Assembly (NCBI RefSeq): GCF_003858655.1
Contig: NZ_RQXV01000003.1
Span: forward strand, 310,001 to 374,000
DNA from: Amphritea balenae
GTDB taxonomy: Bacteria > Pseudomonadota > Gammaproteobacteria > Pseudomonadales > Balneatricaceae
Length of the DNA: 64,000 bases
Direction of reading: 5' to 3'
Shown here piece by piece: positions 1 through 9,210 of the stretch (position 1 is the first letter of the stretch; each line of letters starts with the position of its first letter). The notes beneath the pieces were generated by a model. The model was not told the origin of the DNA and did not search any database. It was given only the letters and a program-made list of their open reading frames with translations. Position numbers and translations under genes: made by a program.

Positions 1-1160
1 AACAAAGCACACAGCTGGAGCAGTGGAAAATACTATGGCAATCACACCCGGCACACCAAACACCGCCAGAAACACTGGCAGCAGTTAGCAATGCAGAAAC
101 ACTCACAGCCAATAATATAGCGCTGCTGCTTCCATTAACCGGCCGATTACAAAAGCCTGCCGAAGCGATTTTGAGCGGATTCATGGCCGCCCACTACAAT
201 GCCGTTCGCGCTGGCACCAGCACAGCGAAAGTTACCGTCCTCGACTCATCACTGATCAGCACCCCGGGACAGCTGTATCAGGTGGCCGGAGAGAAACAGA
301 TAGACCTGATAATCGGCCCCCTACAGAAAGAGATGGTCAGCAGCCTGTTACAATACGGCCCTGCACCGATACCAACACTCACTTTGAATACGATACCGGA
401 TAGCCAGCAAAGCAATATCTATCAATTTGGACTAGCAATTGAGGACGAAGCAATACAGGCAGCCACACAGGCCTGGAATGACAACCGCAAACAGGTACTG
501 ATCTATACACCAAACACCGAATGGGGCCAGCGAGCCGCAACTGCATTCAGCAAAACCTTTACCGAACTTGGCGGTACCATTCTGGATAGCTACAGTTACA
601 ACAATGAAGCAAACTATTCAGAGCAGATAGCGACCCTGCTTGGCACCGAAAAGAGCAACCAGCGACAAAAGCAACTCACCCGAATTATCGGTGAACGTCC
701 AGAATCAGAAGATCGGCGCAGACAAGATGTTGATGCTATTTTCCTTTCCGCCCTGCCTCAGACTGCTCGCCAGATAAAACCAACACTGGCATTCCACTAC
801 GCAGGCAGAGTCCCGGTTTATGCCACCTCGCACATATTTAGCGGCAGCGAGTCCAGCATAGAAGACCAGGATCTCAACGGCATTCGCTTTGTTGCTATGC
901 CCTGGCTGACTAGCGAACCGACAACAACACATTTACAGCTGGCGCAGCTTAAGAAAGATACTGACAGTCGTTTCGGCAGACTTTACGCTCTGGGAATAGA
1001 TGCTTTCCAACTATTCCCTTATCTGGCACAACTGGCCGCCTCACCCATTGCCCAGGTAAATGGTGAAACCGGCATCTTATCCATCAAGCAGAACAACCAG
1101 GTTCAGCGCACACTAAACTGGAATATTTTCAAACAAGGGCTGGCGCAACCTTTAAACTAA
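1..1160 (+). CDS. lpoA: LpoA (LppC), penicillin-binding protein activator, 5' partial
   Basis: C-terminal part of the outer-membrane lipoprotein that activates the peptidoglycan synthase PBP1A. The frame is open from base 3, so the gene begins before the window and about 385 residues are visible. The start of the periplasmic-binding-protein-like domain is seen as NIALLLPLTGRL followed by a helix GFMAAHYNA, and the segment IDLIIGPLQKEMV continues the type I periplasmic fold. The N-terminal TPR-like domain and lipobox lie outside the window. An ATG at 171 is internal and should not be taken as the start. It is followed by yraN, diaA and dolP, the usual gammaproteobacterial order, which supports the call. 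Confidence 0.93.
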   Translation, partial: QSTQLEQWKILWQSHPAHQTPPETLAAVSNAETLTANNIALLLPLTGRLQKPAEAILSGFMAAHYNAVRAGTSTAKVTVLDSSLISTPGQLYQVAGEKQIDLIIGPLQKEMVSSLLQYGPAPIPTLTLNTIPDSQQSNIYQFGLAIEDEAIQAATQAWNDNRKQVLIYTPNTEWGQRAATAFSKTFTELGGTILDSYSYNNEANYSEQIATLLGTEKSNQRQKQLTRIIGERPESEDRRRQDVDAIFLSALPQTARQIKPTLAFHYAGRVPVYATSHIFSGSESSIEDQDLNGIRFVAMPWLTSEPTTTHLQLAQLKKDTDSRFGRLYALGIDAFQLFPYLAQLAASPIAQVNGETGILSIKQNNQVQRTLNWNIFKQGLAQPLN

Positions 1161-1257
1161 AGCTGACATTTTTACTCAACAGTCAGCTTTGAACAAAAGC
1201 CAGACCTGAATAAAGGCAAGCCTAAGATGAAGCTCGCCGCCTGATTTTGGAATGATC

Positions 1258-1641
1258 ATGGACAGACAACAAATAGGCAAGGATGCCGAAAAACAAGCAC
1301 TAGCGTATTTAAAAAAACAGAAATTAAAACTTATCAGCCATAATTTCAGCTGCCGCTTTGGCGAAATAGATCTGATTATGACTGACCATGAACAACTGGT
1401 GTTTATCGAAGTAAGGCAACGTAGCCACGCCCACTGGGGCGGCGCAAGCCATTCAGTCGACAAACGCAAGCAACAGAAGTTAATAAAAACAGCAGCTTAC
1501 TTTCTATCCAGAAATAGCCGCTATAACAATACAACTTGCAGGTTTGACGTGATTGCTTTTGAAGCAAACACCTCCGACAGGAGTGGAGATTCCTGTCCTA
1601 TATGGTATAAAGACGCCTTCAGACCTGAAGCCACTTTCTGA
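1258..1641 (+). CDS. yraN: YraN, UPF0102 endonuclease-like protein
   Basis: Small protein (127 aa) of the UPF0102 family, which has a predicted restriction-endonuclease-like fold; cellular role is not settled. The family core is visible as GEIDLIM followed by VFIEVRQR, with the acidic residue and E-x-R/K pair of a PD-(D/E)xK-type site. Two ATGs lie close together at 1252 and 1258. The second is preferred because a GGA precedes it by about six bases, whereas it almost touches the first. Lies between lpoA and diaA as in many gammaproteobacteria, with 11 bases to diaA, so probably cotranscribed. Confidence 0.9.
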   Translation: MDRQQIGKDAEKQALAYLKKQKLKLISHNFSCRFGEIDLIMTDHEQLVFIEVRQRSHAHWGGASHSVDKRKQQKLIKTAAYFLSRNSRYNNTTCRFDVIAFEANTSDRSGDSCPIWYKDAFRPEATF

Positions 1642-1652
1642 CAGGAGCACCG

Positions 1653-2243
1653 ATGGTACTTCAAGACCGAGTTATTAACCTATTCCATAACAGCATGGAG
1701 GTTAATGCCCAGACCATCGAGGAATACACCCCGCTAATTTCTCATGCCGGCGAGCTTTTGCTCAACTGCTTAATGTCAGAAAACAAAATCCTCTGTTGCG
1801 GCAACGGTGGCGGCGCAGCTTTGGCACAGCATTTCAGCAGTTTGCTTCTGAATCAATATCGCCACGAGCGTCCAGGACTGCCGGCTATTAGCCTCAGCGC
1901 AGACGGCTCAGCCTTGACTGGCATTGGTCACGACAGCCACTTTAACGATATTTTTTCCAAGCAGATCCGCGCACTGGGCCAGCCCGGCGACCTGTTACTT
2001 ATTTTATCCACAGATGGCCGTAGCGCAAACCTGGTACAAGCCATTCAGGCCGCCCACGACAGAGACATGCTGGTTATTGCACTTACCGGTGGAACTAATG
2101 ACAACATTCAGTCTCTATTACTGCCTGACGAGGTTGAATTCTGCATTCCTGCAGATGATCCAGCCCTTATTTTTGGCGCACAGACCCTGGTTCTACACGC
2201 CCTATGCGATCTGATTGACTACCAACTTTTTGGCGGAGAATAA
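1653..2243 (+). CDS. diaA: DiaA, DnaA initiator-associating SIS-domain protein
   Basis: Phosphosugar-isomerase-fold (SIS) protein of 196 aa, the same length as E. coli DiaA, which binds DnaA and helps its assembly at oriC. The SIS core is seen as ILCCGNGGGAALAQHF and LLILSTDGRSANLV. The related GmhA (sedoheptulose-7-phosphate isomerase) shares this fold, but the position between yraN and dolP identifies DiaA. An AGGAG lies 6 bases upstream of the ATG. Only 3 bases separate its stop from dolP. Confidence 0.9.
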   Translation: MVLQDRVINLFHNSMEVNAQTIEEYTPLISHAGELLLNCLMSENKILCCGNGGGAALAQHFSSLLLNQYRHERPGLPAISLSADGSALTGIGHDSHFNDIFSKQIRALGQPGDLLLILSTDGRSANLVQAIQAAHDRDMLVIALTGGTNDNIQSLLLPDEVEFCIPADDPALIFGAQTLVLHALCDLIDYQLFGGE

Positions 2244-2246
2244 TTA

Positions 2247-2813
2247 ATGAAGCAAGTACTCACTCTCACCCTGACAGCGTTACTACTAAGTGGCTGCTCT
2301 ACTGTTGTCAGTACCATCAAAGAAGAGCCCATTAAAGAAGATCACGCCAATCGCACCACCGGAAGCTATGTTGATGATGAGTTAATTGAGATCAAATCAA
2401 ACGTCAATCTAAGCAAAGCATCTGAAGAGCTGCGCGGTAGCCACATCAGTATTACCAGCTTCAATGGTGTTGTGCTAATTACCGGCCAGGTTGCTACCGA
2501 GAACAGCCGCGCTGAAGCCGAACAGATCGTCAGCCAGGTGCGTAAAATCCGCCGCATCCACAACGAACTGACAGTGACTAGCCCAACCTCATCCCTGACC
2601 CGTGCAAGCGATACCTGGATCACAGCTAAAATTAAAGCCAATATGCTGGGTGATGAACAAGTTAACGCAACACGCATCAAAGTCGTCACCGAAAATGGCG
2701 TTGTATACCTGATGGGACTGGTTACCCGCCAGGAAGCCGACGAAGCTATTCGCGTAGTACGTAGCGTTAACGGCATACAGAAAATCGTTAAAATCTTTGA
2801 ATATATCGACTAG
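2247..2813 (+). CDS. dolP: DolP (YraP), dual BON-domain outer-membrane lipoprotein
   Basis: Lipoprotein of 188 aa with signal peptide and lipobox LLLSGC (Cys at about residue 17), followed by two BON domains (about residues 48-115 and 125-188), each with the glycine-containing beta pattern (GVVLITGQV, GVVYLMGLV). In E. coli DolP localises to division sites and supports outer-membrane integrity and BAM function. Last gene of the lpoA-yraN-diaA-dolP unit, followed by a strong bidirectional terminator. Confidence 0.92.
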   Translation: MKQVLTLTLTALLLSGCSTVVSTIKEEPIKEDHANRTTGSYVDDELIEIKSNVNLSKASEELRGSHISITSFNGVVLITGQVATENSRAEAEQIVSQVRKIRRIHNELTVTSPTSSLTRASDTWITAKIKANMLGDEQVNATRIKVVTENGVVYLMGLVTRQEADEAIRVVRSVNGIQKIVKIFEYID

Positions 2814-2846
2814 CTAAACCCAACGCCTGTTGACTACGGATTAGCC

Positions 2847-2876
2847 AAAAAAAACCGCCAGCAGGCGGTTTTTTTT
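2847..2876. terminator. Bidirectional intrinsic terminator between dolP and sspB
   Basis: CCGCC and GGCGG arms around an AGCA loop, flanked by eight A on the left and eight T on the right, so the hairpin works in both directions. It separates convergent dolP and sspB. Confidence 0.9.
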
Positions 2877-2912
2877 ATGGTCATATCCACAGGATCAGTA
2901 TCGACAGAGTGA

Positions 2913-3326
2913 CTACTTCACAACCTTCAACGATGGACGCCCAGACGCCTTCGGCGACGGTTCCGGTGGAGTCGGATCATTATCTGGCTCATCATCCTGA
3001 TACAGCGCCTCACAGCCAGGCTCAGTGCCAAACCCCATGCCCATGCCATTCTCTTTGGCATAGATAGCTAAAATCGCTACCATCGGTGCAAAAACATTCA
3101 TAGGCACACCGCCAAAGCGCGCACTAAAGCTCACCGCTTCATTGTCTATCAGCAGGCTCTGAACAGCTGATGGCGTAATATTCAATACAATCTGACCATC
3201 ATTGATAAACTGCTCAGGCACCATAACTCCCTGAATTTCAGCATCGATAACCAGATGTGGTGTCCAGCCGCTATCCAGAATCCACTCGTTCAGGGAACGA
3301 ATCAGATACCCCCGACTTGATTGCAT
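2913..3326 (-). CDS. sspB: SspB, ClpXP protease specificity-enhancing factor
   Basis: Adaptor of 137 aa that hands ssrA-tagged proteins to ClpXP. The substrate-binding fold shows DGQIVLNITPSAV and FSARFGGVP, conserved in the family. It is followed by an acidic, proline-rich linker and the C-terminal ClpX-binding tail RPSLKVVK, a hallmark of SspB. Lies just downstream of sspA, but here a terminator-like hairpin separates the two. A GGGAG in the T-rich stretch just after that hairpin probably serves as the ribosome binding site. Confidence 0.95.
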   Translation of the reverse strand: MQSSRGYLIRSLNEWILDSGWTPHLVIDAEIQGVMVPEQFINDGQIVLNITPSAVQSLLIDNEAVSFSARFGGVPMNVFAPMVAILAIYAKENGMGMGFGTEPGCEALYQDDEPDNDPTPPEPSPKASGRPSLKVVK

Positions 3327-3337
3327 ACATTACTCCC

Positions 3338-3368
3338 AAAAAAAAAGGATGAAGCAAGCTCATCCTTT
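3338..3368 (-). terminator. Intrinsic terminator or attenuator between sspA and sspB
   Basis: On the minus strand a 9-bp stem (AAAGGATGA / TCATCCTTT, 7-base loop) is followed at once by nine T. It comes after the sspA stop and before sspB, so it should limit read-through in what is normally a two-gene operon. Confidence 0.8.
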
Positions 3369-3388
3369 ATATTATGCACAAATGAAGA

Positions 3389-4018
3389 TTAGTCGCGCAT
3401 TTCGCGTTCTTCTTCAGACAGACTGATCTGGAATGATTCGCGCTCGAACAAACGACTCATATATTTAATCAGGTCTTTACTCTGCGCTTCAGGCAGCTCT
3501 ACACCCAGAATCTCCAATCGCCACAGCAACGGAGCGATACAGCAATCAACCAGGGTAAATTCTTCACTCATGAAGAAATCTTTCTCACCAAAAATTGGTG
3601 ATACTGCAACCAGGCTATCGCGCAACGCTTTACGCGCTTCTTCAGCCTCATCAGCATCTTCACTGTTAAGAATTACATCTGCCAGATCACACCAGTCACG
3701 CTGAATGCGATACATGTACAGACGGCTTTCAGCCCGTGCAACAGGGTATACAGGCAGCAGTGGAGGATGCGGGAAACGCTCATCCAGATATTCCATCATC
3801 ACGTTTGGTTCATACAAAACCAGCTCTCTGTCCAGCAGAGTTGGCAGATTATTGTATGGATTCAGTGACGCCAGATCCTCTGGAAGGTTATTAGGATCAC
3901 AGTCGTTGATCTCAACGGCCACACCCTTTTCCGCCAGTACGATACGTACCCGATGGCTGTAATGATCATTACCATCGGAGTAAAAAGTCATTGAAGACCG
4001 TTTGGCCACTACGCCCAT
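3389..4018 (-). CDS. sspA: SspA, stringent starvation protein A
   Basis: GST-fold RNA polymerase-associated protein (209 aa) that remodels sigma70 holoenzyme under starvation. Thioredoxin-like N-domain begins [17 protein letters not shown], with [15 protein letters not shown] typical of SspA, then an all-helical C-domain. The start at 4018 ([10 protein letters not shown]) is chosen over a longer frame at 4036 because GGGGTGA lies about five bases upstream and the N-terminus then matches E. coli SspA. Downstream of petABC on the same strand but behind a terminator. Confidence 0.93.
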   Translation of the reverse strand: MGVVAKRSSMTFYSDGNDHYSHRVRIVLAEKGVAVEINDCDPNNLPEDLASLNPYNNLPTLLDRELVLYEPNVMMEYLDERFPHPPLLPVYPVARAESRLYMYRIQRDWCDLADVILNSEDADEAEEARKALRDSLVAVSPIFGEKDFFMSEEFTLVDCCIAPLLWRLEILGVELPEAQSKDLIKYMSRLFERESFQISLSEEEREMRD

Positions 4019-4045
4019 TAAATCACCCCGTCTCACTTATTCCAT

Positions 4046-4082
4046 AAAAAAAATATACGCGGCTCACACAATATGAGCCACG
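4046..4082 (-). terminator. Intrinsic terminator of petABC
   Basis: Minus-strand stem CGTGGCTCA / TGAGCCGCG (one G-T pair) with a 7-base loop, then TATA and a run of eight T. It follows the petC stop and precedes sspA. Confidence 0.78.
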
Positions 4083-4109
4083 TACAGATGCTACTGATCA
4101 GCAGACGTC

Positions 4110-4871
4110 TTAGTGAACGTCTCTCCAGTACTCTTTCTTCAACGCAAATGCGAAGATGAAGAAGATAGCCAGGAAGATCAGAACTTTATAACCGATTGCT
4201 TCAGACTCCAGCTTAACAGGATTACCCATATAAGACATGAAGTTAACCAGATCGTATACAGTCTTGTCGAACTCTTCAGCCGTTTGAGTACCTTTTTCGC
4301 TAATCGTCAGACAGCCACCGATAGCCAGACCAGTAAGAGGATCAATCTCCTTTTCCTGATGCAGCAATTCGTCTTTAGAGCAGCTGTTCATCTGAGTACC
4401 TTGCAGGCTCTCAAGAATGTTAGGCATACCAACATCCGGGAAGACAACGTTATTAACGTTATACGGGCGACTCTCATCTTTGTAGAAACTACGCAGATAA
4501 GTGTACAACCAGTCTTCGCCACGCAGACGAGACTCAAGAGTCAGATCCGGCGGAGCCGTACCAAACCACTCAGCCGCATCAGCTTTAGGCATAGCATTAG
4601 TCATCTGCTCGCCCACTTTCTGGTCACCAAAAATCAGATTCTCTTCAACCAACTCATTAGGCATACCCAGATCAACTGCAGCACGCTCAAAACGCTGATA
4701 ATCCGCAGAGTGACAACCCAGACAATAGTTTACATAAGTCTGCATACCACGCTGCAAGGACTCCTTGTTCGCGTGATCAGCTTCCATATGATCCAGAGGC
4801 GCCTTGCCTCCCGCGGCACTTGCTGCCATTGGCAGCAGTACCATCATAAATGCGATAAAAAACTTTTTCAT
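4110..4871 (-). CDS. petC: Cytochrome c1 of the bc1 complex
   Basis: Heme c subunit (253 aa) that passes electrons from the Rieske protein to soluble cytochrome c. Sec signal peptide (MKKFFIAFMMVLLPMAASA), heme-binding C-L-G-C-H at about residues 50-54, and a C-terminal anchor helix near residues 229-246 ending in KKEYWRDVH. Its ATG shares one base with the petB stop (TAATG), so translation is coupled. A long frame on the opposite strand over the same interval is a shadow. Confidence 0.96.
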   Translation of the reverse strand: MKKFFIAFMMVLLPMAASAAGGKAPLDHMEADHANKESLQRGMQTYVNYCLGCHSADYQRFERAAVDLGMPNELVEENLIFGDQKVGEQMTNAMPKADAAEWFGTAPPDLTLESRLRGEDWLYTYLRSFYKDESRPYNVNNVVFPDVGMPNILESLQGTQMNSCSKDELLHQEKEIDPLTGLAIGGCLTISEKGTQTAEEFDKTVYDLVNFMSYMGNPVKLESEAIGYKVLIFLAIFFIFAFALKKEYWRDVH

Positions 4872-6118
4872 TAGCCTGTTACCCTCTCTGGTACCGGTTT
4901 AGTGCTTTCCATTCTGGTGTAGAACGGCATCAGGAAGAAGTACGCAAAGTACAATGCCGTACAGATCTGAGCAACAACAGTACGACCTGGAGAGGACGCA
5001 ACCACACCCAGATAACCCAGGATCACGAAACATACACAGAAGATAGCCAACCAGATCTTGCTCATCAGGCCTTTGTAGCGCATAGATTTAACCGGGCTAC
5101 GGTCAAGCCATGGCAGGACAAACAGAACAGCAATCGCACCACCCATTACAACTACACCCGGGAACTGGGAACCAGCAATAGGTGGAATCGCACGCAGCAT
5201 TGCGTAGAACGGTGTGAAGTACCATACCGGCGCAATATGCTCAGGCGTCTTCAGCGGGTTAGCTGGTTCAAAGTTTGGCTTCTCAATGAAGTAACCACCC
5301 ATCTCCGGGAAGAAGAAGATGATCAGACAGAAGACAAACAGGAACACAACCACACCTACAATATCTTTAACAGAGTAGTAAGGGTGGAAAGGAATACCGT
5401 CCAGCGGGATACCGTTCTCATCTTTCTTGTCTTTAATCTCGATACCGTCCGGGTTGTTAGAACCCACTTCGTGCAGTGCGATGATGTGCATAACAACCAG
5501 TGCCAGCAGAACGATCGGCAGAGCCACAACGTGCAGCGAGAAGAAACGGTTCAGAGTAACGCCAGAAATAACGTAATCACCACGGATCCACTCAGCCAGC
5601 TCAGGCCCGATAACCGGCACAGCAGCGAACAGAGATACAATTACCTGAGCACCCCAGTAAGACATCTGACCCCATGGCAACAGGTAGCCCATGAAGGCTT
5701 CAGCCATTAGCGCCAGGTAGATTGCCATACCAAAGATCCACACCAATTCCCGTGGCTTACGGTAAGAACCGTACATAATACCGCGGAACATGTGCAGGTA
5801 AACAACAGCGAAGAATGCAGAAGCACCGGTAGAGTGCATATAGCGAAGCAACCAGCCATAGTCCACATCACGCATGATGTATTCAACAGAAGCAAATGCA
5901 CCGTCTGCCGTAGGGTTATAGCTCATTGTCAGCCAGATACCGGTCAACAGTTGGTTAACCAGAACCAACAGCGCCAGTGAACCAAAGAAGTACCAGAAGT
6001 TAAAGTTCTTTGGAGCGTAGTATTTTGCCAGGTGATCGTCCCACATAGCAGTGAGCGGGAAACGATCATCAATCCAGCCCATCACACCTGGATTTCCTTT
6101 ATTTCGAGTGCCAGCCAT
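4871..6118 (-). CDS. petB: Cytochrome b of the bc1 complex
   Basis: Membrane core subunit of ubiquinol:cytochrome c reductase (415 aa), holding both b hemes and the quinone sites. Multiple transmembrane helices; helix B motif GWLLRYMHSTGASAFF and helix D FFSLHVVALPIVL carry the heme histidines. The Qo loop reads PVWY instead of PEWY, a variant I recall from other beta- and gammaproteobacteria and not a sign of inactivity. Overlaps petA and petC by one base each. Confidence 0.96.
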   Translation of the reverse strand: MAGTRNKGNPGVMGWIDDRFPLTAMWDDHLAKYYAPKNFNFWYFFGSLALLVLVNQLLTGIWLTMSYNPTADGAFASVEYIMRDVDYGWLLRYMHSTGASAFFAVVYLHMFRGIMYGSYRKPRELVWIFGMAIYLALMAEAFMGYLLPWGQMSYWGAQVIVSLFAAVPVIGPELAEWIRGDYVISGVTLNRFFSLHVVALPIVLLALVVMHIIALHEVGSNNPDGIEIKDKKDENGIPLDGIPFHPYYSVKDIVGVVVFLFVFCLIIFFFPEMGGYFIEKPNFEPANPLKTPEHIAPVWYFTPFYAMLRAIPPIAGSQFPGVVVMGGAIAVLFVLPWLDRSPVKSMRYKGLMSKIWLAIFCVCFVILGYLGVVASSPGRTVVAQICTALYFAYFFLMPFYTRMESTKPVPERVTG

Positions 6119-6714
6119 TATGCAGTCTCCTGATCAACACCAACGATAATCATATTGTCGTTCGCATAGGAATGAGGTGGAATCACCAGATTACTAGGCG
6201 CCGGAGATCCTTTCAAAACACGACCGGACAGATCGAATCGGGAACCGTGACACGCACAATAGAAACCACCAACCCATTCTGCACCCAGATCAGCAGGCGC
6301 CAGCTCAGGACGGTAGGTCGGAGAACAACCCAGGTGAGTACAGATACCAACCAACACGGAGATATCTTCGCGCAGTGCACGCGCCGGCGTACCCGGCACA
6401 TATGCTGGCTGCTGTGGAATCTTAGACTCAGGATCGGTCAGGCTATCTGTGATCGTTGTCAGATTCGCCAGGGCCTCATCGCCTCGACGAATAATCCATA
6501 CTGGCTTGCCGCGCCATTTAACGATCGCCTGCTGACCGGGCTCAAGTTTACTAATATCGACCTTAACCGGAGCGCCGGCAGTTTTTGCCTCTGCACTCGG
6601 ATTCCAAGAAGCTACGAACGGAACCGCAGCTCCGACGGCACCCACTGCCCCAACAGCAGAGGTGGCACCGATCAGGAGACGTCGCCGCCCCTTATTCACG
6701 CCATCATTACTCAT
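6118..6714 (-). CDS. petA: Rieske iron-sulfur subunit of the bc1 complex
   Basis: 2Fe-2S protein (198 aa) that oxidises ubiquinol at the Qo site. An N-terminal twin-arginine-type segment (RRRLLIGATSAVGAVG) serves as signal anchor. Cluster ligands are in CTHLGC and CACHGS. First gene of petABC. Confidence 0.96.
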   Translation of the reverse strand: MSNDGVNKGRRRLLIGATSAVGAVGAVGAAVPFVASWNPSAEAKTAGAPVKVDISKLEPGQQAIVKWRGKPVWIIRRGDEALANLTTITDSLTDPESKIPQQPAYVPGTPARALREDISVLVGICTHLGCSPTYRPELAPADLGAEWVGGFYCACHGSRFDLSGRVLKGSPAPSNLVIPPHSYANDNMIIVGVDQETA

Positions 6715-6825
6715 TAAGATTATCTCCCCTCACTCAACCATTCCGCCCCCTGCACTGTTGCAATGCAGTAATTGTCTGGCTGCTCGTAACGAATACCGAA
6801 TTAACGGATTTTTAAAATGGCCCAA

Positions 6826-6854
6826 ATAGTAAAGAAAATCCCCTCTTCTTACAA
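6826..6854 (-). promoter_or_regulatory. Candidate sigma70 promoter of petABC
   Basis: Minus strand TTGTAA, 17-base spacer, TACTAT, about 110 bases upstream of petA. Each box matches the consensus at four of six positions; inference only. Confidence 0.4.
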
Positions 6855-6923
6855 GGCAATTTCTATTCAAAACCGGTTATTTACGCCTATAGTCGACTAT
6901 CACTTAAGTAAAAAAACTCAGGC

Positions 6924-6958
6924 AAAAAAAAACGCCCGAACCATTGCTGATTCGAGCG
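6924..6958 (-). terminator. Intrinsic terminator of rplM-rpsI
   Basis: Minus-strand stem CGCTCGAA / TTCGGGCG (one mismatch) with a 10-base loop, then nine T. It follows the rpsI stop and lies upstream of petA. Confidence 0.75.
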
Positions 6959-6992
6959 ATTTTTGTGCGATACAAAAAGTATCGAAGCGGTA

Positions 6993-7385
6993 TTAACGCT
7001 TGGAGAACTGTGGACGCTTACGTGCTTTACGCAGACCCACTTTCTTACGCTCAACTTCACGAGCATCACGGGTAACAAACCCAGCTGCACGCAGTTCAGG
7101 ACGCAGAGTCTCATCATATTCCATCAGGGCACGAGTGATGCCGTGACGAATAGCGCCAGCCTGACCGAAGCCGCCGCCGCCTTTAACTGTTACGTATACG
7201 TCAAACTTTTCAACGTTACCAGTCAGTTCCAGTGGCTGCTTAACGATCATGCGAGCAGTTTCGCGACCGAAGTAAACATCCAGCTCACGCTGGTTAACAG
7301 TGATTTTGCCTGTACCTGGACGCAAGAAAACACGTGCAGTAGAGGACTTACGACGGCCTGTGCCGTAATACTGAGTAGAAGACAT
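6993..7385 (-). CDS. rpsI: 30S ribosomal protein S9
   Basis: 130 aa, the usual bacterial length. N-terminal [14 protein letters not shown], central [14 protein letters not shown] and the basic tail [11 protein letters not shown], whose terminal arginine reaches the P-site tRNA anticodon in the ribosome. Follows rplM by 12 bases in the conserved L13-S9 operon. Confidence 0.98.
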   Translation of the reverse strand: MSSTQYYGTGRRKSSTARVFLRPGTGKITVNQRELDVYFGRETARMIVKQPLELTGNVEKFDVYVTVKGGGGFGQAGAIRHGITRALMEYDETLRPELRAAGFVTRDAREVERKKVGLRKARKRPQFSKR

Positions 7386-7397
7386 ATTGACCGCCCC

Positions 7398-7826
7398 TTA
7401 AAGAGTTAGTTCTTGTGGCTGTTGAGCCGCATGAGGATGTTCTGCGCCAGCATACACTTTCATCTTAGTGTACATAGCACGGCCCAGAGGACCTTTTGGC
7501 AGCATACCTTTAACAGCCAGCTCGATGGTACGTGTTGGCTGAGTCTCAACCATCTTCTCGAAAGAAGTTTCACGCAGACCACCAGGGTAACCGGTATGAC
7601 GGTAGTAAGTTTTATCCTTACGCTTGTTACCAGTTACGTTAACTTTTTCAGCATTGATAACAACGATGTAATCGCCAGTATCAACGTGAGGGGTGTATTC
7701 TGCTTTATGCTTGCCGCGTAGACGACGAGCAATTTCTGTAGCCATACGACCTAAGGTTTTACCCTCAGCATCGATAACATACCAATCGCGTTTTACCTCT
7801 GCAGGCTTTGCGCTAAATGTAGTCAT
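7398..7826 (-). CDS. rplM: 50S ribosomal protein L13
   Basis: 142 aa, as in E. coli. Characteristic [32 protein letters not shown] and the signature near [10 protein letters not shown]. First gene of the operon, with a clear promoter and a stable hairpin in the leader. In E. coli L13 represses its own mRNA, so the leader hairpin may be part of a similar control. Confidence 0.98.
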   Translation of the reverse strand: MTTFSAKPAEVKRDWYVIDAEGKTLGRMATEIARRLRGKHKAEYTPHVDTGDYIVVINAEKVNVTGNKRKDKTYYRHTGYPGGLRETSFEKMVETQPTRTIELAVKGMLPKGPLGRAMYTKMKVYAGAEHPHAAQQPQELTL

Positions 7827-7902
7827 GATAATTTCGCCTATACATCAGTCTAATCTCGTTAAATCAAACACTTAACGTAGATTGACGACCTTATAATTAT
7901 TG

Positions 7903-7924
7903 GTTGTAGTCCAGGGACTACAAC
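7903..7924 (-). promoter_or_regulatory. Leader hairpin of rplM-rpsI mRNA
   Basis: GTTGTAGTCC and GGACTACAAC pair perfectly around two bases, within the transcribed leader about 36 bases after the -10 box and 75 bases before the rplM start. A role in L13 autoregulation is inferred from E. coli, not seen. Confidence 0.45.
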
Positions 7925-7959
7925 GTCATAAATCCCCGACCTGAGTCGAAGGAGCGCGG

Positions 7960-7988
7960 ATTATACTGCAACCGCACAACAATGCCAA
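7960..7988 (-). promoter_or_regulatory. Sigma70 promoter of rplM-rpsI
   Basis: Minus strand TTGGCA, 17-base spacer, perfect TATAAT, about 130 bases upstream of rplM. A near-consensus promoter, as expected for a ribosomal protein operon. Confidence 0.8.
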
Positions 7989-8014
7989 TAGAAATTAGGA
8001 AGTTCGATCGGATC

Positions 8015-9127
8015 TTAAGCCCGATGCTCTCTGGCAAGGTATTCGTGCGACTGCATTTCAAGCAAACGACTCTGAGTACGTTCGATTTCAAAACCTAACC
8101 GTCCTTCGGTGTAGATCTCATAAATAGGCTTTTCAGCTGAGATAATCAGCTTAACACCACTATCATAAAACTCATCAACCAGGTTTATGAATCGACGTGC
8201 AGCATCATCATTACTGCGACCTAGCTGCGGCACATTACTGATCAGCACGGCATGGAATATTTTTGCCAGCTCAATGTAATCATTCTGACTTCGCGGCCCT
8301 TCGCACAGTTCAGAAAAATCAAACCAGACCACATCCTCACAACAACGGCGCGCCTGTATATCACGACCATTAATATCCAACACCTCAGCCTCGACCACCT
8401 CTTCCAGATCAGGCGCAAGGCTTTCAAAGCTGGTATTAAGGCTGACATCAGCAGCGGCATCTAAAGGATGATGATATAACTCAGCCTGTTCCAAGGTTCG
8501 CAGACGATAGTCAATACCGCTGTCGACATTGACCACATCAGTATATTTATTCAGCATTGCGATCGCAGGCAGGAAGCGCGCACGCTGCAAACCGTTTTCA
8601 TACAAACCATCGGGCACGATGTTTGAGGTCGCCACCAGAGATACACCATTGTTAAACAACTCTTCTAACAAACCACCCAGAATCATCGCATCGGTGATAT
8701 CAGTAACAAAGAATTCATCAAAGCAGATAATCTGAAACTCTTCTGCGTACTTCTTACCAATAGTAACCAGCGGATTTGGCGTACCATCAAGCAATTTAAG
8801 CTCTTTATGAACACGCTGCATGAAGCGGTGAAAGTGCGTCCGCTCTTTGTTCTCAAAAGGCAAGCTATCAAAAAAGGTATCCATCAGGTATGTCTTACCA
8901 CGACCAACACCACCCCAGAAATATAGGCCTTTAACCGGCTCAATCGACTGTGGCTTTTTAAACTTTCCGGAAAGACGCCCCATCAAACCTTTCGGCTTAG
9001 GCTGCTCTTTTTTTGCTACCAGCTCATCATAAAGACGCTGCAGGTTCTTTACCGCCATCTCCTGGGCAGCATCATAGGAAAAATCATCCCGTTCAAGGTC
9101 TTTTTTATAGCGCTCAATAGGGGTCAT
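8015..9127 (-). CDS. zapE: ZapE, AFG1-type AAA+ ATPase of the division site
   Basis: 370 aa, close to E. coli ZapE (375). Walker A GGVGRGKT at about residues 72-79, followed by MDTFFDSLP and HFHRFMQRVH, Walker B IICFDEFFVTD, and sensor segment VATSNIVPDGLY. The family destabilises FtsZ polymers under stress; eukaryotic AFG1/LACE1 is related. Faces the same way as rplM-rpsI, whose promoter lies just past its stop. Confidence 0.93.
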   Translation of the reverse strand: MTPIERYKKDLERDDFSYDAAQEMAVKNLQRLYDELVAKKEQPKPKGLMGRLSGKFKKPQSIEPVKGLYFWGGVGRGKTYLMDTFFDSLPFENKERTHFHRFMQRVHKELKLLDGTPNPLVTIGKKYAEEFQIICFDEFFVTDITDAMILGGLLEELFNNGVSLVATSNIVPDGLYENGLQRARFLPAIAMLNKYTDVVNVDSGIDYRLRTLEQAELYHHPLDAAADVSLNTSFESLAPDLEEVVEAEVLDINGRDIQARRCCEDVVWFDFSELCEGPRSQNDYIELAKIFHAVLISNVPQLGRSNDDAARRFINLVDEFYDSGVKLIISAEKPIYEIYTEGRLGFEIERTQSRLLEMQSHEYLAREHRA

Positions 9128-9210
9128 GCCGGAACCTGTAATATGTTAGAACAGCGGATCAAATTTAGGTTGGGCACTTTACCGCCAGCGCCCATCTTTT
9201 GCAACGCAAC

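Noticed and set aside
4113-4874. Long open frame on the plus strand opposite petC
   Set aside because: It mirrors the cytochrome c1 gene, has no recognisable protein features and no ribosome binding site; a shadow frame.
5200-5260. PVWY in place of PEWY in cytochrome b as a defect
   Set aside because: I recall this as a natural variant among beta- and gammaproteobacteria; the rest of the Qo region is normal.
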